6,369 nt of DNA from JAGOBX01 sp017999075 [NCBI: Candidatus Babelota bacterium]. Its GTDB lineage: Bacteria > JAGOBX01. The stretch is taken from contig JAGOBX010000215.1 in the NCBI GenBank assembly GCA_017999075.1, positions 1-6,369 on the forward strand, read 5' to 3'. Below the pieces are notes generated by a model that had not been told where the DNA came from, did not search any database, and saw nothing but the letters and a program-made list of their open reading frames with translations. This document shows positions 1 to 3,724 of this stretch, piece after piece; positions within the stretch are counted from its first letter, which is position 1; the number at the start of each line of letters is the position of its first letter. Made by a program: the position numbers and the translations under genes.

Positions 1-332
1 GGACACATTTCTACACACGCTCCGCAACTATGACACATATTGGGAAAAAATAAAACTTTCCCCATTTTTTTGAAAAAAGCAAAAGAATGGAAATTGCATA
101 TTTCAGCGCATTTTCCGCATTTTATACAACGCGATTCATCAATTTGCGGAATCATTACTTTTACATCAAATACGTCTTCAATATTTGATTTCAAAAATAG
201 TTCATCATTCGGCGCTTCAACATCGCAATCATATAAAGTTACATCCATTATTTCGCTTAATATTAATGCAAGGTTAATTGCAACTGTTGTTTTACCTGTG
301 CCGCCTTTACCGCTGGCTATCGCTATTTTCAA
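1..332 (-). CDS. MinD-superfamily P-loop ATPase with inserted ferredoxin domain, N-terminal part
   Basis: This gene runs off the window at position 1, leaving about 110 N-terminal residues. The protein opens with KIAIASGKGGTGKTT, the deviant Walker A of the MinD/ParA/Mrp (SIMIBI) ATPases, followed by LYDCDVEAPN, the switch-type aspartate segment of this group. Residues from about 70 carry CIKCGKCAEIC and then CHSCGACVEMCP, two cysteine clusters that should bind two [4Fe-4S] centres. This order (P-loop, early DCDVEAPN, inserted double ferredoxin) is diagnostic of the COG1149 type of MinD ATPase and separates it from plain Mrp/ApbC or MinD. Such proteins are cytosolic and are thought to act in Fe-S cluster or metal-cofactor handling; the exact substrate is not established. 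The start is TTG at 332, chosen because AAGGAG lies six bases upstream and no in-frame ATG or GTG lies nearby. The downstream part of the ATPase is outside the window. Confidence 0.93.
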   Translation of the reverse strand, partial: MKIAIASGKGGTGKTTVAINLALILSEIMDVTLYDCDVEAPNDELFLKSNIEDVFDVKVMIPQIDESRCIKCGKCAEICNFHSFAFFKKMGKVLFFPNMCHSCGACVEMC

Positions 333-338
333 TTTTGT

Positions 339-344
339 CTCCTT
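339..344 (-). promoter_or_regulatory. Ribosome binding site selecting a TTG start
   Basis: On the minus strand AAGGAG is followed by six bases (ACAAAA) and then TTG at 332. The conserved KIAIASGKGG motif begins immediately after this codon, as expected for the N-terminus of this family, so the TTG is very probably the true start. Confidence 0.8.
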
Positions 345-353
345 AATAATTTT

Positions 354-503
354 GCCACAAAGTCACCAAGACTCTAAGTTAATTTTTTCCCTTGAATCTT
401 CAAGTCTTCGATGTTATTTTATAAAACCTTTTTTTATTCTATACATTCATTTAATATCATATCAATCTTTATTTAATTCTTCGAGCCTTTGCGCCTTCGT
501 GGC
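354..503. repeat. Imperfect inverted-repeat element of the 'CCACAAAG..CACCAAG' type
   Basis: The left arm (354-378, GCCACAAAGTCACCAAGACT...) and the reverse complement of the right arm (479-503, GCCACGAAGGCGCAAAGGCT...) match at 19 of 25 positions. About 100 bases of AT-rich, non-coding sequence lie between them. Tandem-like CCACAAAG/CACCAAG/CGAAG units are a common dispersed intergenic repeat in many environmental bacterial genomes (general knowledge, not searched here). The right arm ends seven bases before the methyltransferase stop codon, and the left arm lies 21 bases upstream of the MinD ATPase start, so the element fills the gap between the two genes. A further partial copy of the motif (TTCAAGTCTTCG, about 400-411) lies inside. 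It could fold in the transcript. No transposase is present. Confidence 0.6.
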
Positions 504-510
504 TATACAA

Positions 511-1122
511 TTATTTTTTTCCGTTTACTATTAGTGTGTCTTGAAAATCAGTTTTAAGATAATTTACTTTTAAAACTTTTGTATCAATATATTTTGCAAT
601 ATCTGAAATTTTTGTTGAGTTTTCAGAATGAATTTTTCCTTCTTTTTTATGATTTTCCTGAATAATAGCAAAACCTTTTTCAGAAAAATCACTGATAATA
701 AACTTCCCTGAAGATTTTAAAATTCTTAATACTTCATCAACAAAAAGAAAAGGATTTTCAAGATGATGCAGCATTCCAACCGAAAATATAATATCAAAAG
801 AATCATCTGGGAAAAACATTTTTTCAGCGTCCATCGCTTTTAATTCAACATTTTTCTCAAGATTATAATATTGTAAATTCATATACGCATATTCTAATTC
901 TTCAGTTGAACTGTCAATTGCTGTAAAATTGAATCCTTGTTTTGCAAGTTCTATTGTAAAATAACCCTTGCCTGTGCCTATTTCAAGAATATTTCCTTCA
1001 ATTGGTTTAGATATACTTATTATTTTCTTACGCTCTTTGATAAAATCCAATCCATAATTCTTAAATAAATTCATTCGTTCAATATAAATGTTATGATTAT
1101 CTTTAATTTTTTTGTTAACCAT
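511..1122 (-). CDS. Class I SAM-dependent methyltransferase
   Basis: This 203-residue protein has the seven-stranded Rossmann-type methyltransferase fold of the COG2226 kind. Visible motifs are the SAM-binding motif I (ILEIGTGKGYFT, about 45-56), an acidic residue after strand 2 (AIDSS, about 68-72), the DAEKMFFPDDSFDIIFSVG segment (98-116) followed by LHHLENP, and LKSSGKFIISDF (135-146). These support SAM binding; the methyl acceptor cannot be told from sequence. There is no signal peptide or membrane segment, so it should be cytosolic. The start at 1122 (MVNKK) is chosen over an upstream in-frame ATG at 1155: AGG lies eight bases before 1122, the ATG at 1155 has no ribosome site, and the longer form would overlap the thioesterase remnant. 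Its place between DUF5320 and the ferredoxin-MinD ATPase suggests a link to metal-cofactor genes, but this is inference. Confidence 0.88.
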   Translation of the reverse strand: MVNKKIKDNHNIYIERMNLFKNYGLDFIKERKKIISISKPIEGNILEIGTGKGYFTIELAKQGFNFTAIDSSTEELEYAYMNLQYYNLEKNVELKAMDAEKMFFPDDSFDIIFSVGMLHHLENPFLFVDEVLRILKSSGKFIISDFSEKGFAIIQENHKKEGKIHSENSTKISDIAKYIDTKVLKVNYLKTDFQDTLIVNGKK

Positions 1123-1136
1123 TATATATACCTGTC

Positions 1137-1226
1137 TTAAAATTTTATTGAACATTTAGAATGATACGCAATACCCATTCTATCCATTTCAGTATATCTA
1201 ACAACAATATGTGTCCGTGTTTCCAT
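1137..1226 (-). pseudogene. Truncated YbgC-type acyl-CoA thioesterase (hotdog fold), N-terminal remnant
   Basis: An ATG at 1226, with an in-frame TGA three codons upstream, opens a 29-codon reading frame ending in TAA at 1137-1139. The residues VRYTEMDRMGIAYHS match the very characteristic start of the YbgC/4-hydroxybenzoyl-CoA thioesterase family (VRYxETDxMGxVYHxNY), including the Asp and His of the active-site region. Family members are about 130-140 residues, so most of the hotdog domain is missing. After the stop, moving one base gives KTGIYNG, which resembles the family's continuation (WFETGRTE). This suggests a one-base slip in a run of four T followed by loss of the rest. The shifted frame then runs into the methyltransferase start, whose ribosome site lies within this remnant. 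Alternatively, it could now serve as a short leader peptide for the methyltransferase, with 14 bases between its stop and that start. Confidence 0.72.
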
Positions 1227-1261
1227 CGACGATCATCTCTTTTTTTAATCATAATTGACTT

Positions 1262-1290
1262 TTTATATTATTTTAGTAACATACTGCTAA
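1262..1290 (-). promoter_or_regulatory. Possible sigma-70-type promoter for the thioesterase remnant and methyltransferase
   Basis: On the minus strand TTAGCA (1290-1285, four of six matches to TTGACA) is separated by 17 bases from TATAAA (1267-1262, five of six matches to TATAAT). It sits downstream of the terminator-like hairpin and upstream of the remnant, a sensible place for a promoter. In AT-rich sequence such matches arise by chance, so support is weak. Confidence 0.35.
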
Positions 1291-1293
1291 TGG

Positions 1294-1364
1294 GGCGATT
1301 AGACTCGGAGAAAAAAATTGAATATTAAATATTCAATCGCCGTTTTCCTTTGGGACTAACCGCC
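1294..1364 (-). other. Structured intergenic segment with competing stems (attenuator-like)
   Basis: Read as minus-strand RNA, GGCGGUUAG (1364-1356) can pair with CUAAUCGCC (1302-1294) over nine pairs including one G-U. The G-U pair becomes an A-C mismatch in plus-strand RNA, so the fold favours minus-strand transcription, like the genes. A second segment, GGCGAUU (1341-1335), can pair with the same AAUCGCC (1300-1294), so the two stems exclude each other. Between them is an AT-rich hairpin with a U-run. Mutually exclusive stems around a terminator are typical of attenuators, but I do not recognise a known riboswitch class. It could equally be a simple terminator plus a decayed repeat. Confidence 0.4.
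1310..1337 (-). terminator. Terminator-like AT-rich hairpin with U-run after the DUF5320 gene
   Basis: Positions 1317-1337 form a perfect palindrome with ten-base arms (ATTGAATATT / AATATTCAAT) and one central base, realistically an eight-pair stem with a five-base loop. On the minus strand the stem runs into seven consecutive U residues. It lies about 75 bases after the DUF5320 stop codon. The stem has only one G-C pair, so as an intrinsic terminator it would be weak. Confidence 0.5.
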
Positions 1365-1410
1365 TTTAAAAAAATAAACCAATTTAAAAATCCGCTGAAT
1401 TCAAAAAAAT

Positions 1411-1767
1411 TTATTTATCAGCTTTTTCAGATTCGAGTTTTTCCAACCGCTTGGTTACTGCTTCTAAAGATTGTTTAAGAAACTCCGCTTCACTTTTCAA
1501 ATAATTCTTTTCAGTGTCAGCTTTTTGAATTCCATACGAATTTTCAAAATTCTGCATTCCTGCTAATCTTTGACGGCCATTTCCATTAAAATTTCTGAAA
1601 CCCCTGCCAGCGCCAGCTCCGCCTCTGCCGCGGCGGCAACCAAAAATTCTTTTTTCAGATGTAATAAAATTCATAGAATTTTCATCGACAACACCAGAAC
1701 AAAAACCAAATCCTCTGCCAGTCATTGGGCCTGCGCCCATCGGACCAGTCCCATCTCTGTAAGCCAT
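1411..1767 (-). CDS. DUF5320 family protein, Gly/Arg/Met-rich with C-terminal coiled coil
   Basis: This 118-residue protein begins MAYRDGTGPMGAGPMTGRGF, the hallmark N-terminus of DUF5320 proteins (DGTGPxGxGPMTGRGxGxC). A low-complexity Gly/Arg section follows (CRRGRGGAGAGRGF, about 45-58). The end is a charged heptad-like helix (about 85-115, EFLKQSLEAVTKRLEKLESEK), probably a coiled coil for self-association. The family has no proven function; its members often sit near ferredoxin-type MinD ATPases and NifX/NifB-like cofactor proteins in anaerobes, which fits the MinD ATPase here. Two cysteines (about 23 and 45) could bind metal, but this is unproven. The ATG at 1767 is preferred because AAGGAGG lies eight bases upstream, while the in-frame GTG at 1776 overlaps that ribosome site. 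A Fur-type box 40-54 bases upstream suggests control by the neighbouring regulator. Confidence 0.88.
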   Translation of the reverse strand: MAYRDGTGPMGAGPMTGRGFGFCSGVVDENSMNFITSEKRIFGCRRGRGGAGAGRGFRNFNGNGRQRLAGMQNFENSYGIQKADTEKNYLKSEAEFLKQSLEAVTKRLEKLESEKADK

Positions 1768-1775
1768 TTTATTCA

Positions 1776-1782
1776 CCTCCTT
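1776..1782 (-). promoter_or_regulatory. Strong ribosome binding site deciding the DUF5320 start
   Basis: AAGGAGG on the minus strand ends eight bases before the ATG at 1767. The alternative in-frame GTG (1776-1774) shares a base with this site, so it cannot be initiated from it. Confidence 0.85.
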
Positions 1783-1806
1783 TTCGCTAAAATTTAATAT
1801 TCATTT

Positions 1807-1821
1807 TGATAATCATTGTAA
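1807..1821 (-). promoter_or_regulatory. Probable Fur-type operator upstream of DUF5320
   Basis: On the minus strand TTACAATGATTATCA matches the 7-1-7 Fur consensus TGATAATnATTATCA at 12 of 14 positions; the right half-site is perfect and the left is five of seven. It lies between the fur-family stop codon and the DUF5320 ribosome site, the region where DUF5320's own promoter would be. I found no convincing -35/-10 pair to go with it. A single box of this quality can occur by chance in AT-rich DNA, but a fur-family gene directly upstream strengthens the call. Confidence 0.55.
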
Positions 1822-1872
1822 TGCTTATTAACTTGTAAAAAAACACCTTTTTCTAATAGTTCACATTTTTTG

Positions 1873-2346
1873 TCACTGTTTTTCTCTTTTTATTCTGCAT
1901 TTCTCACATAATCCCTGAAATTGAATTAAATGACTCATTATTTTAAAATTATGTTTTTCGGATAATTCTTTTTCAACTTTTTTCAGCAACTGTATTTCTT
2001 CATCAATAAAATCATTGTAGTTTATTATAAGTCCGCATTTACAACAAATCAGATGATGATGATGATCTTTGCTTTCTGTTTCAAATGCAAGTTCATATCT
2101 TGATTTGCCATCGCCAATATCAAATTTATTCAGAATACCGTTTTGTACCATAAGTTCTAGAGTTCTATAAACAGTTGTTAAACCAATATCCTGTGACTTG
2201 TTTTTTAATGCGAAATAAATATCTTCTACAGTCAAATGTTTACAATTTTTTGAAAGATATTCTAAAATCATTTCGCGCGGTTTTGTCATTTTGCATCCGC
2301 AGTTTTTCAGCATTCCGCGCCACCCTAAATGTTTTTTGCATCCCAT
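1873..2346 (-). CDS. Fur-family metal-dependent transcriptional regulator
   Basis: This 157-residue protein has the usual Fur layout and length. A winged-helix DNA-binding domain covers about 20-90 (TKPREMILEYL, then LTVEDIYFAL and the recognition segment IGLTTVYRTLELMVQNGIL), and a C-terminal metal-binding dimerisation domain follows. The latter shows HHHH (95-98), CCKC (101-104, a CxxC formed by the outer cysteines), H132, H139 and CEKC (147-150). The two CxxC pairs should form the structural four-cysteine zinc site, and the histidines the regulatory metal site. The Cys-rich N-terminus (MGCKKHLGWRGMLKNCGC) is longer than in E. coli Fur. Whether it senses iron, zinc, manganese or peroxide (Fur, Zur, Mur, PerR) cannot be decided from sequence. 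The ATG at 2346 follows AAGGAGG with a short four-base spacer. A perfect Fur-box palindrome at its own promoter points to autorepression. Confidence 0.93.
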   Translation of the reverse strand: MGCKKHLGWRGMLKNCGCKMTKPREMILEYLSKNCKHLTVEDIYFALKNKSQDIGLTTVYRTLELMVQNGILNKFDIGDGKSRYELAFETESKDHHHHLICCKCGLIINYNDFIDEEIQLLKKVEKELSEKHNFKIMSHLIQFQGLCEKCRIKREKQ

Positions 2347-2362
2347 ATGCCCTCCTTAAAGA

Positions 2363-2383
2363 AATTGAAAATCATTTTCAATT
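2363..2383 (-). promoter_or_regulatory. Fur-box operator, perfect 21-bp palindrome
   Basis: Arms of ten bases (AATTGAAAAT / ATTTTCAATT) flank one central base with no mismatch. The core TGAAAATnATTTTCA matches the Fur/PerR/Zur 7-1-7 consensus TGATAATnATTATCA at 12 of 14 positions. It begins three bases after the -10 hexamer, so it covers the predicted transcription start of the fur-family gene. A bound repressor there would block initiation, the usual arrangement for autoregulated fur genes. Confidence 0.85.
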
Positions 2384-2386
2384 AAT

Positions 2387-2415
2387 AATATACTAATAAA
2401 ATTCTGTTTTGTCAA
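2387..2415 (-). promoter_or_regulatory. Promoter of the fur-family gene
   Basis: On the minus strand a perfect -35 TTGACA (2415-2410), a 17-base spacer and a -10 TATATT (2392-2387, five of six matches to TATAAT) form a near-consensus housekeeping promoter. It is 72 bases beyond the helicase stop codon, so the regulator is probably transcribed separately from the helicase/Hsp70 unit. I saw no clear terminator between the two. Confidence 0.85.
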
Positions 2416-2487
2416 GAAATGGTTTTGTTTTTGCAAAAAAATAATTTTAGAAAAATTGAATGTAATTAATGTTAAGGAATGTCCCCT

Positions 2488-3723
2488 TTACAAAAAATCA
2501 AGAGAATCAGCACTGGCATTGTTTTTGGTATCGTTATTATTTCCTGAATTCTGTGCAGAAATATTTATGTCCTTGCAGCGTTGGGCAGTAAGTTTTTTTT
2601 CTTTTTCAAGAGGAATCAAGAGATCAAGGAGTTTTAATTCATCGCCGCTTGCAGAACTCATATACGCCCATTTTACAGCGCGGGTTACAGCTACAAATAA
2701 TAAACGCTTCTGATACTCAATATCAGGAACCTTTTCGGTAAAACTTTTTTCATATAAAAACGGCATTAAAACCGTATCAAAAGATAATCCCTTAACGCTG
2801 TGATATGATAGGATTTTAATTCTGTTTCCGCTGAAATCTATATCCTTGCCGGATTCTACAGGAAATCCTTCTTTCTGTAAAAGTGTTTTCAATTCGTCAA
2901 TCATAGAATTTCGAAGAATGATTACCCCTATTTTTTCGCCTTTTGTTAATCTTATTTTTAAAATTGATTTCAACCGTTCCAATTCATCGGCGTAATCCTT
3001 GGCAATATACAGCAGAGGCAATTCCTTTTCTGCCTGCGGAATTCTGACCTGATTAAGATATTGTGTTTTTTCCATCTGGTCATCTATTAGTTCAGCAGCA
3101 AGAGATGCAATATACGGACAGCATCGGTATGCTTCAAGCAAGGATATGTTTGAACGCCGTAACCCAAGCTTATCGAGTATCTCCTGTTCATTCATACCTG
3201 TATCGAAAATCTGCTGTTTATAATCCATACATACTGTAATATGCTTGGCAATTTTTGTAAACAATGAAAATGCGTGAGTATCCAAGTCCTGCCCCTCGTC
3301 AACTAATACAGCATCATATATATTCTTAATATTATTGCCTTGAATTGATTCTGAAACTGCTTTTCTTATAGCAGCGAAATCAGGACAGTTTTCGCCTTCC
3401 CTAATCGGAAGATTCGGCGAAATATAACGCAAATAATTAGAATAGCACCACGAATCAAAAGTTGTAACGCAGTTCAGCGGTAAATCAAGTAATTCAAGCG
3501 CTGACTTGATATAAAACTTTAATGTGTTAGTGAAAACAAAAATATGAAGCCTTTTCCTTGAAATATTGTATGCGTCAATAAGATGTCTTGCCCGATGAAG
3601 CAGAATCTGCGTCTTCCCTGAACCCGGCGGTCCTAATATAACGCGATGTGTGTTCATAGGCATTTCTATTGCACGTATCTGTTCGTTCGATAATTCATTT
3701 CGCGGCAGCAGCCATACGCTCAT
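2488..3723 (-). CDS. Compact UvrD-like superfamily 1 helicase
   Basis: This 411-residue ATPase has the ordered motifs of UvrD/Rep-type superfamily 1A helicases: a Q-like motif (LSNEQIRAI, 11-19), Walker A GPPGSGKT (31-38), motif Ia (FVFTNTLKFYIKS, 62-74), Walker B VDEGQD (141-146), a motif III-like segment (CMDYKQQIF, 165-173), motif IV (EAYRCCP, 197-203), motif V (YHSVKGLSFDTVLMP, 307-321) and motif VI with the arginine finger (RLLFVAVTRA, 340-349). It is far shorter than UvrD, Rep or PcrA (about 670-720 residues), so the 1B and 2B insertions must be minimal. No nuclease domain is visible. The last 30 residues are Asn/Ser-rich and probably disordered. Its ATG follows the Hsp70 stop by one base, with AAGGA inside the end of the Hsp70 gene, so the two proteins are probably made in step and may interact. 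Unwinding of DNA or RNA is predicted from the family, not shown. Confidence 0.9.
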   Translation of the reverse strand: MSVWLLPRNELSNEQIRAIEMPMNTHRVILGPPGSGKTQILLHRARHLIDAYNISRKRLHIFVFTNTLKFYIKSALELLDLPLNCVTTFDSWCYSNYLRYISPNLPIREGENCPDFAAIRKAVSESIQGNNIKNIYDAVLVDEGQDLDTHAFSLFTKIAKHITVCMDYKQQIFDTGMNEQEILDKLGLRRSNISLLEAYRCCPYIASLAAELIDDQMEKTQYLNQVRIPQAEKELPLLYIAKDYADELERLKSILKIRLTKGEKIGVIILRNSMIDELKTLLQKEGFPVESGKDIDFSGNRIKILSYHSVKGLSFDTVLMPFLYEKSFTEKVPDIEYQKRLLFVAVTRAVKWAYMSSASGDELKLLDLLIPLEKEKKLTAQRCKDINISAQNSGNNNDTKNNASADSLDFL

Positions 3724-3724
3724 A

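Noticed and set aside
40-534. Plus-strand reading frame of 164 codons
   Set aside because: It is antisense to the MinD ATPase start and crosses the inverted repeat. It has no ribosome site or recognisable domain, while the minus strand over 1-332 encodes clear family motifs.
1123-1155. Upstream ATG at 1155 as methyltransferase start
   Set aside because: It has no ribosome site and would overlap the thioesterase remnant. The ATG at 1122 has AGG at a good distance.
1292-1364. tRNA-like beginning (GGGGCGATTAGACTC on the plus strand)
   Set aside because: The start resembles a tRNA acceptor and D-arm, but no anticodon arm, TTCGA-type T-loop or matching 3' acceptor end follows.
2467-2490. GTTAAGGAATGTCCCCTTT, resembling sequences near REP/RAYT elements
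   Set aside because: Only a single short stretch is present, without an inverted partner or transposase, and part of it overlaps the helicase stop codon. Not enough to call a repeat.
2456-2713. Plus-strand reading frame opposite the helicase end
   Set aside because: It is a shadow of the helicase gene, with no ribosome site and no recognisable domain.
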